In this document: positions 43,414 to 52,092 of the stretch, in pieces
Position numbering within the stretch: the first letter of the stretch is position 1
How the letters are laid out: every line of letters begins with the position of its first letter
From: RGIG5612 sp045600845
GTDB taxonomy: Bacteria > Bacillota > Clostridia > Lachnospirales > Lachnospiraceae
Length of the DNA: 57,548 nt
NCBI GenBank assembly: GCA_045600845.1
Contig: JAZRYR010000015.1
Coordinates: 1-57,548 of the forward strand
Direction: 5' to 3'
The notes under the pieces: generated by a model
Seen by the model: the letters and a program-made list of their open reading frames with translations, nothing else
Database searches by the model: none
What the model was told of the DNA's origin: nothing
Made by a program: the position numbers and the translations under genes

Positions 43414-44949
43414 TTGGCCTCACTAAAAAAACATATTTTTCTTATTTTTATCATAATTGCTGTCATTTCTGTGTTTTTAAGTGGATGTGATAACTCAAAT
43501 AGCGATAAAGCTCAGCAGATCAACTCGCTGGATGACATTAACGAAAGCACCCGAATCGGGTTGCTTATTGGTGCTATCGATGAAAGCGTATTTCTGGATA
43601 AATTCCCGAATAGTCAACCTTTTTATTACAATAGTATATCCGATGAAATATCTGCTTTAATCGGAGAAAAAATTGATGTTCTTTTTTGTGATGAGTTAGT
43701 TCTTCAGCCTTTATTGGATAGCATAGAGGGGATTGATTTTATCAATCAACCAGTTTATCAACAGCAGTTATCTGCCATTTTTGCAAAATCTGGAGAAAAA
43801 TCCTTAAATATCTATCGTCAGTTTAATGAATATGTAAAAAAGCAAAAGCAGAATGGTTCCATTACAAAGTTAAGAACCAAGTGGAGGTTTGAATGGAATT
43901 CCATTGATTTCCACAAGCCGGATCTTCCAGACAAAAATGGAATTCTTGTATTGGCAACCGGAGCTGATACTACACCTTACACTTATATAAAAGACGGCGA
44001 ACCGGCTGGTGTTGAAATTGACCTTTTTTATTCTTTCTGTGAAGAGTATGGTTATCAGCCGGAAATCAAAATTATGGGATTAATGGAACTTCTTCCTGCG
44101 GTTACCGGCGGGAAAGCGGACTTTGCCCTTTCTTCTTTTGCTTATTCCGATGAAGCTCAGCAAAGCGTCAATTTTAGTCAGCCATATACCAACAGCAATA
44201 TATATCCTGTTATTCGCAAAACCCAGGAAAAGGGGTCTTTCTTTCAAAATATTGTGAATAGTTTCCGGAAAACATTTATTGTAGAGCAGCGATACAAACT
44301 GATTTTAAAAGGTATCCTTACCACGGTATTAATTACGATGATCAGCGCTGTGGTTGGTAGTTGTTTCGGTTTCTTAATTTATATTATATGCAGAAAAACC
44401 AAGGGGATTTTAACGAAAATCTGTAATGGAATATCCTGGGTTTTAAGAAGTCTACCGGCAATTGTTTTAATTCTTGTTTTATTCTATGTGATTTTTGGAA
44501 ATACGAATATTACCGGATTCTGGGTTTCTGTTATTGCTTTTTCTTTAAGTGTTGCCTTTTCTTTCTATTCAGAAATGGATGCCTCTGTGAAATCCGTAGA
44601 CTTTGGACAATTAGAAGGGGCGTACAGTTTAGGCTGCAGTGATCTTAAAGCCTTCTTTATGATTATTTTACCTCAGGCTTTGGGACAATTTCTTCCTGCC
44701 TATAAAGGATTGCTTCTTTCTCTTTTGCAAGGAACAGCAATTGTCGGATATATCGCAGTAGAAGACTTGACTAAAATTTCGGATATCATACGTGGAAGGA
44801 CGTTCGATGCCTTCTTCCCATTAATTTCTACTGCGTTAATCTATCTGTTTTTATGTTGGTTGATATCTTTGATTCTGAAACGAATTGAATTTAAATTTGA
44901 CTCGAAGCAGAGGTCCAGGACACAAGTCATGAAAAGGTTTCAAAAATGA
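43414..44949 (+). CDS. fused substrate-binding lipoprotein and permease of an amino-acid ABC transporter
   Basis: A 511-residue fusion. A lipoprotein signal (LSGC, lipidated Cys25) leads into a degenerate SBP_bac_3 segment (about 35-160). A second SBP_bac_3 segment (about 173-275) includes TPYTYIKDGEPAGVEIDLF and GGKADFALSSFAYSDEAQQ. Then comes a BPD_transp_1 permease domain (about 290-500) of polar amino-acid type. The UUG start has a poor ribosome site but puts the signal in the right place. With the next gene it forms a complete importer. The exact amino acid is unknown. Confidence 0.88.
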   Translation: MASLKKHIFLIFIIIAVISVFLSGCDNSNSDKAQQINSLDDINESTRIGLLIGAIDESVFLDKFPNSQPFYYNSISDEISALIGEKIDVLFCDELVLQPLLDSIEGIDFINQPVYQQQLSAIFAKSGEKSLNIYRQFNEYVKKQKQNGSITKLRTKWRFEWNSIDFHKPDLPDKNGILVLATGADTTPYTYIKDGEPAGVEIDLFYSFCEEYGYQPEIKIMGLMELLPAVTGGKADFALSSFAYSDEAQQSVNFSQPYTNSNIYPVIRKTQEKGSFFQNIVNSFRKTFIVEQRYKLILKGILTTVLITMISAVVGSCFGFLIYIICRKTKGILTKICNGISWVLRSLPAIVLILVLFYVIFGNTNITGFWVSVIAFSLSVAFSFYSEMDASVKSVDFGQLEGAYSLGCSDLKAFFMIILPQALGQFLPAYKGLLLSLLQGTAIVGYIAVEDLTKISDIIRGRTFDAFFPLISTALIYLFLCWLISLILKRIEFKFDSKQRSRTQVMKRFQK

Positions 44950-46025
44950 TTGAATTAATTAATCTAAAAAAAGAATATGCGGAATCCACTCCCATTAAAT
45001 GCATCAATGCAACAATTAATCAGGGAGATGTAATTTCCATCATCGGGCCTTCCGGAACCGGAAAGTCAACATTATTGCGTATGATCAATATGTTGGAAGA
45101 ACCAACCTCCGGAACCATAAGGATTGATGGAGAGGATATCACGACCAGTAAATCATTAGATAACCTGCGACAGAAAGTTGGTATGGTTTTTCAGAATTAC
45201 AATCTATTTAACCATATGACCTCCATTGAAAACGTTTGCTTTGGACCGATATACGTGAAAGGAATTGCACCTTCCGAAGCTTATGAATATGGCATGAAAC
45301 TGTTAGAAAGCGTTGGACTTGCTAAATATGCTTATTCTTATCCGGAGAGACTCTCTGGAGGACAAAAGCAAAGAGTCGCCATTGCAAGAGCATTGGCAAT
45401 GGACCCGGAAATCACGCTTCTTGATGAGCCGACTTCTGCTCTGGACCCTACTATGATCAGTGAGGTTCAGGAAGCAATTAAAAAAATGGCAGATGAAGGC
45501 CGCACCATGATTCTGGTTACCCATGACATGAATTTTGCGGAACGGGTTTCCAATCGGGTATTTTTCCTTTGTGACGGAGAGATTTATGAAGAGGGAACTC
45601 CTCAGGAAGTATTTCATTCACCAAAGCGGGAAAAAACGAAAGAATTTATTCTGAGATTAAAGGATCTTCATATTGAAATTGATTCCCCACAATATGATTA
45701 TCTGTCTCTATATTCCGCTATTGACGTTTTTTCCATTAAAAATTCTGTCGTACAGGAAGTAGCGGAAAAATTAAAAGCAATTCTGGAAGAACTATGTTTT
45801 GGTATTATAATGCCGGAATTAAGAGAGAACTTTACGGAACGGACCAGAGTAATTATTGATGTGGCTTATTCTGAATTCAGTAAAGCAGCCACCATTACCG
45901 TAAAATGGCATCATCTGGAGTTTAATTATGAGGATAGTAATTATATGCTTCAAAGAAGGCTGATTCGTCATTATGCCTCTTCAACAATATTTGAAGGTGA
46001 GAATAGTATTTTGATTATGATATAA
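44946..46025 (+). CDS. amino-acid ABC transporter ATPase with an extra C-terminal domain
   Basis: A 359-residue protein. The first about 240 residues are a standard polar amino-acid ATPase: Walker A GPSGTGKST (34-42), signature LSGGQ (about 136-140) and LLDEPTSALDP. The last about 115 residues are an addition, unlike the usual 240-250 residue subunit. Their pattern (LKAILEELCFGII and a final FEGENSILIMI) recalls a degenerate GHKL/RsbW-type ATPase fold, but this is a guess. It overlaps the permease gene by four bases. Confidence 0.88.
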   Translation: MIELINLKKEYAESTPIKCINATINQGDVISIIGPSGTGKSTLLRMINMLEEPTSGTIRIDGEDITTSKSLDNLRQKVGMVFQNYNLFNHMTSIENVCFGPIYVKGIAPSEAYEYGMKLLESVGLAKYAYSYPERLSGGQKQRVAIARALAMDPEITLLDEPTSALDPTMISEVQEAIKKMADEGRTMILVTHDMNFAERVSNRVFFLCDGEIYEEGTPQEVFHSPKREKTKEFILRLKDLHIEIDSPQYDYLSLYSAIDVFSIKNSVVQEVAEKLKAILEELCFGIIMPELRENFTERTRVIIDVAYSEFSKAATITVKWHHLEFNYEDSNYMLQRRLIRHYASSTIFEGENSILIMI

Positions 46026-46128
46026 TTATATTCCTGTAGCAGATACATTTTACTGAAAATCTTGAAGTAAACAACAAAAAGGAGTATTATTGTTGCAAAG
46101 GTAGCATTAGTGCTTCTTTTTCTTTGTT

Positions 46129-47562
46129 TTGAAAGAGGACGCACTATTTTTCATGACATATTCAAATGAAAAGAAGAAAAAAATGAAAACAGGTATTCGA
46201 AAATTTATTGGTACAAAAGAGTTGTACTTTACGATGATTAGGGTTGCATGGCCAATCGCTCTTCAGGCTTTAATCACTGTTGGTGTTAACTTAATGGACA
46301 CCATTATGTTGAGTAGTATGGGTGATGCACAGCTTTCCGCTTCCACCTTAGGCGGCAATTTCTTTAGCTTGCTGAACATCATGTGTATGGGTATCGGTAT
46401 GGGTGCCAGCGTTCTGACGGCCAGATATTATGGCATGGATAAACCACAGTCCCTTAAGAAAGCCATTACTATTATGCTTCGTTTTTCAACAGTATTAGGT
46501 ATTCTTTTTACTATTGCGACTGCTTTATTCCCATCGGCAATCATGAGTGTATATACGAGTGATCCAGAGGTTATTAAGCATGGAGCAACTTATCTGTTAT
46601 GGATTGTTCCAACCTTCTTTACGGGTTCCTTTACAATTACATTAACAACCGTTTTACGTAGTGTTAAGTTGGTTAAAGTTCCTTTAGTATCTTCGATCAT
46701 TTCTTTCTTTGCGAATATTTTCTTTAACTGGGTATTCATTTTCGGTCATTTAGGTGCTCCAAGAATGGAAATTGCCGGCGCAGCTTTAGGAACAACCATC
46801 GCCAGAGTAATCGAGTTTATCATAATTGCCGGTTACTTCTTCGTAATTGATAAACGAGTTCATTACCGGATAAAAGACTTATTTATGAAATGTTCCGACC
46901 TTGTTAAGGAATTCTTCAAGATCAGTATTCCGGTCCTTGTCAGCGATACCTTATTAGTACTGGGAACCAACGTTATGTCTATCATTATGGGACATATTGG
47001 AAGTACCTACGTTGCTGCAAATGCTGTTTCTTCCATTGTTATGCAGCTGGTTAATGTATTCTCACAGTCCATTTCCAATGCTTCCGGTATTATCACCGGT
47101 AACAAACTGGGACAGGGCAGAGTGGATGAAGCTATGAACGATGGCTATGCATTTACCGGTATGGGCGTTATTCTGGGTGTATTTGGAGCGGCAGTTATTA
47201 TGGCGCTCCGTGATCCGGTTATTAATTCTTACAATATTTCTCCGGAAGCAAAAGAAATCGCGCAGAGTATTATGTTGGCTCTCGCCGTTCTGGTTATTTT
47301 CCAGATGACCAACGGTATTTTGACCAAAGGCGTATTAAGAGCTGGTGGTGATACCCGGTTCCTTATGATTGGCGATATTCTGTTCCTTTGGGTTGCTTCC
47401 ATTCCTTTTGGAGCTCTAGCTGGGCTGGTATGGCATTGGCCTCCATTCTGGATTGCAACCATGTTGAGAATAGATCAGGTATTCAAATGCATCTGGTGTC
47501 TGTGGAGACTGAAATCCGGAAAATGGATAAAAGTGATTAAACCTGCAGAAGACGAATCTTAA
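46129..47562 (+). CDS. MATE family multidrug exporter
   Basis: A 477-residue membrane protein with 12 hydrophobic segments of the NorM/DinF-type MATE family, which exports drugs or metabolites in exchange for sodium ions or protons. The N-terminal half shows WPIALQALITVGVNLMDTIML and the second half mirrors it. The start is uncertain: a UUG at 46129, an ATG at 46153 or an ATG at 46183 are possible, none with a good Shine-Dalgarno. A strong AAAGGAG upstream at about 46078-46084 belongs to a tiny reading frame instead. Confidence 0.88.
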   Translation: MKEDALFFMTYSNEKKKKMKTGIRKFIGTKELYFTMIRVAWPIALQALITVGVNLMDTIMLSSMGDAQLSASTLGGNFFSLLNIMCMGIGMGASVLTARYYGMDKPQSLKKAITIMLRFSTVLGILFTIATALFPSAIMSVYTSDPEVIKHGATYLLWIVPTFFTGSFTITLTTVLRSVKLVKVPLVSSIISFFANIFFNWVFIFGHLGAPRMEIAGAALGTTIARVIEFIIIAGYFFVIDKRVHYRIKDLFMKCSDLVKEFFKISIPVLVSDTLLVLGTNVMSIIMGHIGSTYVAANAVSSIVMQLVNVFSQSISNASGIITGNKLGQGRVDEAMNDGYAFTGMGVILGVFGAAVIMALRDPVINSYNISPEAKEIAQSIMLALAVLVIFQMTNGILTKGVLRAGGDTRFLMIGDILFLWVASIPFGALAGLVWHWPPFWIATMLRIDQVFKCIWCLWRLKSGKWIKVIKPAEDES

Positions 47563-47606
47563 ACTATCTGAAAAACAGGGAAAGATTTACGGTCTGGACC
47601 TTTATT

Positions 47607-47635
47607 TTGACTTCTTAGGTGCAATTCCTTATCAT
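47607..47635 (+). promoter_or_regulatory. promoter for the TPP riboswitch and thiT
   Basis: TTGACT at 47607-47612, a 17-base spacer and TATCAT at 47630-47635, placing RNA start near 47642 before the riboswitch. Confidence 0.65.
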
Positions 47636-47695
47636 TTTAAATATCCAGCCTGCAAAAAAACATTGAATAAATACCAGGGAAGTAGTAAAATCCCA

Positions 47696-47777
47696 TCAAG
47701 CTGGGGGCGCCGAAAGGCTGAGATCTGAAAAGAGAACCCTTATTACTTGATACGGTTCGTACCGTCGTAAGGAAGCA
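47696..47777 (+). promoter_or_regulatory. TPP riboswitch (THI box) controlling thiT
   Basis: The conserved aptamer core is present: GGGGGCGCC, then GGCTGAGAT, then ACCCTTATTACTTGATACGG and GTACCGTCGTAAGGAA. It binds thiamine diphosphate. The 9-base segment 47742-47750 of the aptamer is perfectly complementary to 47787-47795 downstream, so the two folds exclude each other. When ligand holds the aptamer, a hairpin at 47797-47810 can form, hiding the Shine-Dalgarno and running into seven Ts. Confidence 0.92.
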
Positions 47778-47796
47778 GATTTTTCTTCAAGTAATC

Positions 47797-47817
47797 TCCG
47801 GCTAAGGAGGTTTTTTT
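47797..47817 (+). terminator. riboswitch hairpin: Shine-Dalgarno sequester and terminator-like
   Basis: CTCC pairs with GGAG of the AAGGAGG ribosome site (47804-47810), and TTTTTTT follows directly before the thiT ATG. The same small hairpin could block ribosomes and end transcription. The stem is short, so blocking translation is the more likely effect. Confidence 0.6.
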
Positions 47818-48357
47818 ATGAATAAAATTACAGTTAAGACTCTGGTTTTTTCTGCAGTGGCGATTGCTCTTGCCACAGTTGCATCTTTTATTAAAATTAT
47901 TGACCTGCCGTCCGGTGGTGCCGTTACCTTATTCAGTATGCTGTTTGTGGTTTTGATTGGATATTGGTTCGGACCATCCATTGGCTTAATTTCTGCTGTT
48001 GTTTATGGAATTCTGCAATTTGTCATTAATCCCTATTTTCTGACTTTTGTGCAAGTTTTATGTGATTATGTATTCGCATTCGGCTGCCTGGGACTTTCCG
48101 GATTTCTACACAAAAAGAAATTTGGTCTCCAAACCGGCTATCTTCTCAGTGTATTTGGACGTTTTGTATTTTCTGTTATTTCCGGTGTCGTGTTTTTTGC
48201 GGAGTATGCAGAAGGTACCGGTCAAGGGCCTTTTATTTATTCGGTTTTATACAATGGCGCATACTTAGGATTAGAGGCAATCATCACTTTAATTATTATT
48301 TCTATTCCGCCTGTAACAAAAGCGTTGAATTACGTCAAAAAAATGGCTTTAACCTAA
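47818..48357 (+). CDS. thiT: energy-coupled thiamine transporter subunit ThiT
   Basis: A 179-residue membrane protein with six hydrophobic segments, the substrate-binding S component of an ECF transporter. LPSGGAVTLFSMLFVVLIGYWFGP and FAEYAEGTGQGPFIYSVLYNGAYLG are the family's thiamine-site stretches. It needs the shared EcfA-EcfA'-EcfT module, which is elsewhere in the genome. The TPP riboswitch upstream confirms the substrate: high thiamine diphosphate should shut the gene off. Confidence 0.95.
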   Translation: MNKITVKTLVFSAVAIALATVASFIKIIDLPSGGAVTLFSMLFVVLIGYWFGPSIGLISAVVYGILQFVINPYFLTFVQVLCDYVFAFGCLGLSGFLHKKKFGLQTGYLLSVFGRFVFSVISGVVFFAEYAEGTGQGPFIYSVLYNGAYLGLEAIITLIIISIPPVTKALNYVKKMALT

Positions 48358-48364
48358 GATTCAG

Positions 48365-48393
48365 TCGATATCTGTTGCGAATTGTGATATAAT
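48365..48393 (+). promoter_or_regulatory. promoter for rluF placed for a leaderless mRNA
   Basis: TCGATA at 48365-48370, a 17-base spacer and a perfect TATAAT at 48388-48393. The expected start point coincides with the ATG at 48400. Confidence 0.6.
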
Positions 48394-48399
48394 TTTTTC

Positions 48400-49158
48400 A
48401 TGGCAGATTTGACGAAAGATTTAATTAAATCAACAGAAACTAAAGAGCCTGTTCGTCTCAATAAATTCTTGAGCGATGCAGGCTTTTGTTCAAGACGGGA
48501 AGCGGATCGTTTCATTGAAGCCGGGAAAGTTCTGGTAGATGGAAAAGCAGCGGTTATGGGGCAGAAAATAACATCTGCGCAGTCCGTAACCGTAGACGGA
48601 AAAGAGATTACATCCAACAACCATTTGGTTTTATTGGCTTATAATAAGCCAGCCGGAGTAGAGTGTACGACTGCGAAAGAAAATCCGGATAATATCGTAG
48701 ATAAAATCAAATATCCCGAGCGGATTTACCCGATTGGCAGACTGGATAAAAACTCAACCGGGCTGATTCTTTTAACAAATGCCGGTGAACTGGTAAATCA
48801 GATTCTGAAGGGATCGAATTATCATGAAAAAGAATATATTGTTAAAGTGAACCACCCCATAACCGAATCCTTTGTCCATCAAATGAAAAATGGAGTCGTT
48901 ATCGAGTTGGAAGATGGGAGAAAGAGGGCTAAAACCAGAAAATGTCAGGTTTTTCCTATCGATGAATACACTTTTACCATCATCTTAACCCAGGGCTTAA
49001 ATCGGCAAATACGAAGGATGTGTAAAGCCTTAGGTTACGAGGTAAAATCCTTAAACAGGATTCGTATTATGAATATTGAATTGAAGGATTTACCGCTTGG
49101 ACAATATCGGAAAGTTTCAGAAACAGAAATAAAGAAATTAGTAAAAGCATTATCATAA
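48400..49158 (+). CDS. rluF: 23S rRNA pseudouridine synthase, RluF type
   Basis: A 252-residue enzyme of the RsuA/RluB/E/F family. An N-terminal S4 domain (about 18-65, VRLNKFLSDAGFCSRREADR) is followed by the synthase core with the catalytic aspartate in GRLDKNSTGLILLTN and the QGLNRQIRRMCKALGYEV motif. RluF makes pseudouridine 2604 in 23S rRNA. There is no Shine-Dalgarno; the -10 box ends seven bases before the ATG, so the mRNA is probably leaderless. Confidence 0.9.
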   Translation: MADLTKDLIKSTETKEPVRLNKFLSDAGFCSRREADRFIEAGKVLVDGKAAVMGQKITSAQSVTVDGKEITSNNHLVLLAYNKPAGVECTTAKENPDNIVDKIKYPERIYPIGRLDKNSTGLILLTNAGELVNQILKGSNYHEKEYIVKVNHPITESFVHQMKNGVVIELEDGRKRAKTRKCQVFPIDEYTFTIILTQGLNRQIRRMCKALGYEVKSLNRIRIMNIELKDLPLGQYRKVSETEIKKLVKALS

Positions 49159-49161
49159 GTT

Positions 49162-51123
49162 ATGAGCGAAACGAAACAAAAACGAATTAAAGAATTAATT
49201 ATTAAACTAAACGAAGCAGCAAAAGCGTATTACAAAGAAGACATAGAAATTATGTCCAATTTTGAGTACGACGCTTTATATGATGAGCTGGTTTCTTTGG
49301 AGAATGAGACGGGTATTATTTATTCCAATTCTCCTACCCAGAATGTTGGATACGAGAGCAGTACGGAGCTGGTAAAAGAACGTCATGAAAATCCGGCCCT
49401 CTCTTTAGATAAAACGAAAGAGCCTCAGGCTTTGGCGGACTTTATTGGAAATCAAAAAGGTCTTCTGTCGTGGAAACTAGATGGATTAACGATTGTTTTA
49501 ACCTATGAAAACGGTAAACTTCAGAAGGCCGTTACCAGAGGCAATGGTGAAATCGGAGAAGTTGTAACTGCGAATGCAAAAACTTTTGTAAATCTGCCCT
49601 TAACGATCCCTTACGAAGGAAAATTAGTAATCCGCGGCGAAGCGGTCATTAAATATAATGATTTTGAGCAAATTAATGTTGAAATTGTTGATGCGGATGC
49701 CAAGTATAAGAATCCAAGAAATTTATGTTCCGGATCGGTTCGCCAGTTGGATCCGAAAATTACTGCGGCAAGAAGAGTAAATTTATATGTTTTTTCTCTG
49801 GAAAGTGCAGATATGGATTTCAACAATTCGAATGAGCAGAAATTTCTTTGGCTGAAAACTCTGGGTTTTTCTGTGGTTCCATATAAGGTTGTAGATAAAA
49901 ACAATATGGTAGAGGCCGTAAAAGAATATGCCAAAGAAATCGAAACCTTTGAAGTACCTTCCGACGGTCTGGTTCTTCTTATGGACGATATCGAATATGG
50001 AAGAAGCTTAGGAAGAACAGCGAAATTCCCGAAGAATGCCATTGCATTTAAATGGAAAGATGAATTAGCGGAAACGACTTTAATTGAAGTAGAGTGGTCT
50101 CCTTCCAGGACGGGTTTGATTAATCCGGTAGCGATTTTTAAACCGGTAGAACTGGAAGGAACGACCGTCAGCCGTGCCAGCCTTCATAATATCAGTATTA
50201 TAGAAGGACTGAAGCTGGGAATCGGCGATACCATAACGGTTTATAAAGCCAATATGATTATTCCTCAGGTTGCAGAAAATCTTACGGGACGAAATGATTT
50301 GGTTCCGCCTTGTACATGCCCGGCTTGCGGTGGTCCTACGGTTATCAAAAATGAAAACGATGTCAAGACCTTGTATTGCATTAATGAAGAATGTCCGGCG
50401 AAAAAGATTAAATCTTTTGCCGATTTTGTAAGCCGGAATGCGATGAATATTGATGGTATTTCGGAAGAAACTCTGGAAAAATTCATCGGTTTTGGCTTTA
50501 TAACGGACTTTTCTGATATTTTCAAGTTGGAGCAGCATAAAGAAAGTATTATTGCCATGAATGGATTTGGTGAAAAATCCTATGAAAATATAATCAATTC
50601 CGTTAATAATGCCCGCCAAACTACTGCGCAGAGATTGTTAAATGGACTTGGAATCTTAGGAATCGGTCCGGCTAATGCGAAAATAATCTGTGATTATTAT
50701 AAGGACGATTTTTTTGCAATTATGAATTCAAATGTGGAAGAATTAACGACTATCGAAGGTATTGGAGCTATTCTGGCGAAATCTATTGTTGATTATTTTG
50801 CAGATGATAATAATCGACAGATTACCTTGGATTTATTACAGGAAGTAAAACTGGAAAAAAAAGAGGAATCCGATGATTCTGATAAACTGAAAGGAAAGAC
50901 CTTTGTCATCACAGGAAGTTTGAATCATTATGAAAATCGAGATCAGTTAAAAGCGGAAATCGAAGCAATGGGAGGAAAGGTAGCCGGAAGCGTTTCTTCC
51001 AAGACTAGTTTTCTGATTAATAACGACGCTTTATCCAATTCTTCTAAGAATAAAACTGCAAAATCTTTGGAAATTCCGATAATTACGGAAGAAGAATATA
51101 TTTCTATGTTTAAAAATGATTGA
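49162..51123 (+). CDS. ligA: NAD-dependent DNA ligase
   Basis: A 653-residue ligase that seals nicks using NAD. The adenylated lysine is K105 in SWKLDGLTI (the usual motif is xKxDG). An OB fold, a four-cysteine zinc finger (CPACGGP ... CINEECP), a helix-hairpin-helix region and a C-terminal BRCT domain (about 572-650) follow. All LigA domains are present and the length is near standard (about 665). Motif I is a little unusual, with Trp before the Lys. It starts 3 bases after rluF with no clear ribosome site, so it is coupled. Confidence 0.94.
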   Translation: MSETKQKRIKELIIKLNEAAKAYYKEDIEIMSNFEYDALYDELVSLENETGIIYSNSPTQNVGYESSTELVKERHENPALSLDKTKEPQALADFIGNQKGLLSWKLDGLTIVLTYENGKLQKAVTRGNGEIGEVVTANAKTFVNLPLTIPYEGKLVIRGEAVIKYNDFEQINVEIVDADAKYKNPRNLCSGSVRQLDPKITAARRVNLYVFSLESADMDFNNSNEQKFLWLKTLGFSVVPYKVVDKNNMVEAVKEYAKEIETFEVPSDGLVLLMDDIEYGRSLGRTAKFPKNAIAFKWKDELAETTLIEVEWSPSRTGLINPVAIFKPVELEGTTVSRASLHNISIIEGLKLGIGDTITVYKANMIIPQVAENLTGRNDLVPPCTCPACGGPTVIKNENDVKTLYCINEECPAKKIKSFADFVSRNAMNIDGISEETLEKFIGFGFITDFSDIFKLEQHKESIIAMNGFGEKSYENIINSVNNARQTTAQRLLNGLGILGIGPANAKIICDYYKDDFFAIMNSNVEELTTIEGIGAILAKSIVDYFADDNNRQITLDLLQEVKLEKKEESDDSDKLKGKTFVITGSLNHYENRDQLKAEIEAMGGKVAGSVSSKTSFLINNDALSNSSKNKTAKSLEIPIITEEEYISMFKND

Positions 51124-51137
51124 TAAAGTCATATAAT
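51109..51137 (+). promoter_or_regulatory. promoter for metA
   Basis: TTTAAA at 51109-51114, a 17-base spacer and a perfect TATAAT at 51132-51137. No SAM riboswitch or T-box is visible in the leader of about 30 bases. Confidence 0.5.
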
Positions 51138-51171
51138 CATCGATAAATAAATAAATGTGAGGTGTAAGTAA

Positions 51172-52092
51172 ATGCCAATTAAAGTACAGAAAGATTTACC
51201 GGCGAAAGCTGTAATTGAAAAAGAAAACATATTCATAATGGATGAAACAAGAGCGATTTCTCAGGATATCCGTCCTTTGGAGATTGCTTTGGTAAATCTT
51301 ATGCCTTTAAAAGAAGATACGGAAATTCAACTGATTCGTGCATTATCCAATACGCCATTACAGGTCAACCTGACCTTTATTGCACCTTCCCATCATAAAT
51401 CAAAAAATACGCCGGTTTCTCATTTGAACCAGTTCTATAAAAAATTCGAAGAAATCAAGAATCAAAAGTTCGATGGTCTTATTATTACCGGTGCTCCGGT
51501 AGAGCTATTAGAATTTGAAGAAGTCGATTTCTGGGATGAAATCGTGGAAATCATGGATTGGTCGGAGAACAATGTAACTTCTACGATCTTCTTATGTTGG
51601 GCGGCTCAGGCTGCTTTATATCATTTCTTTGGACTTAAGAAATATACGATGAACAAAAAAATTTCCGGCGTTTTCCAGCACACCGTTCATAACCGTAAGA
51701 TTCCTTTAGTACGTGGTTTTGATGACGTATTCTGGGCACCACATTCCAGAAATACGGAAATCCGTCAAAAAGATATTGCGAAAGCGGAAGGTATTACGAT
51801 TTTAGCAGATTCAAAAGAAGTCGGCGTCTTCTTATCTATGGCAGAAGATGGAAAGAAAGTATTTGTTATGGGACATCCGGAATATGATCGTAATACGTTA
51901 GATTTTGAATATAAAAGAGATACGAAGAAAGGATTAAATCCGGAAATTCCAAAGAATTATTATCCGGATAATGATCCTTCCAAGAAGCCTCAGCTTACCT
52001 GGAGAGGCCATGCCAATACTTTGTATACCAATTGGTTGAATTATTATGTATACCAGGTAACTCCATACGAAATCGAGCAGATCCGTAAATGA
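51172..52092 (+). CDS. metA: homoserine O-acetyltransferase (MetA family)
   Basis: A 306-residue class I glutamine-amidotransferase-fold acyltransferase, the first step of methionine synthesis from homoserine. The nucleophile is C142 in FLCWAAQAALYHFFG, and GHPEYD holds the His-Glu pair. Residue 111 is Glu (TGAPVELLEFEEV). In characterised MetA enzymes Glu111 selects acetyl-CoA and Gly111 succinyl-CoA, so acetyl transfer is expected. GAGGTG lies before the ATG. It overlaps an EamA transporter gene by four bases. Confidence 0.94.
   Translation: MPIKVQKDLPAKAVIEKENIFIMDETRAISQDIRPLEIALVNLMPLKEDTEIQLIRALSNTPLQVNLTFIAPSHHKSKNTPVSHLNQFYKKFEEIKNQKFDGLIITGAPVELLEFEEVDFWDEIVEIMDWSENNVTSTIFLCWAAQAALYHFFGLKKYTMNKKISGVFQHTVHNRKIPLVRGFDDVFWAPHSRNTEIRQKDIAKAEGITILADSKEVGVFLSMAEDGKKVFVMGHPEYDRNTLDFEYKRDTKKGLNPEIPKNYYPDNDPSKKPQLTWRGHANTLYTNWLNYYVYQVTPYEIEQIRK

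Noticed and set aside
47566..47720. An open frame of about 50 codons after the MATE gene (reads GLDLYFDFLGAIPYHFKYP)
   Set aside because: It has no start codon or ribosome site, and runs through the thiT promoter and into the TPP riboswitch; treated as chance.
50080..50619. A 179-codon minus-strand open frame inside ligA
   Set aside because: Antisense shadow of the zinc-finger and HhH region of LigA; no start signals.
51124..51171. Possible SAM riboswitch before metA
   Set aside because: The leader is too short and lacks any aptamer motif.
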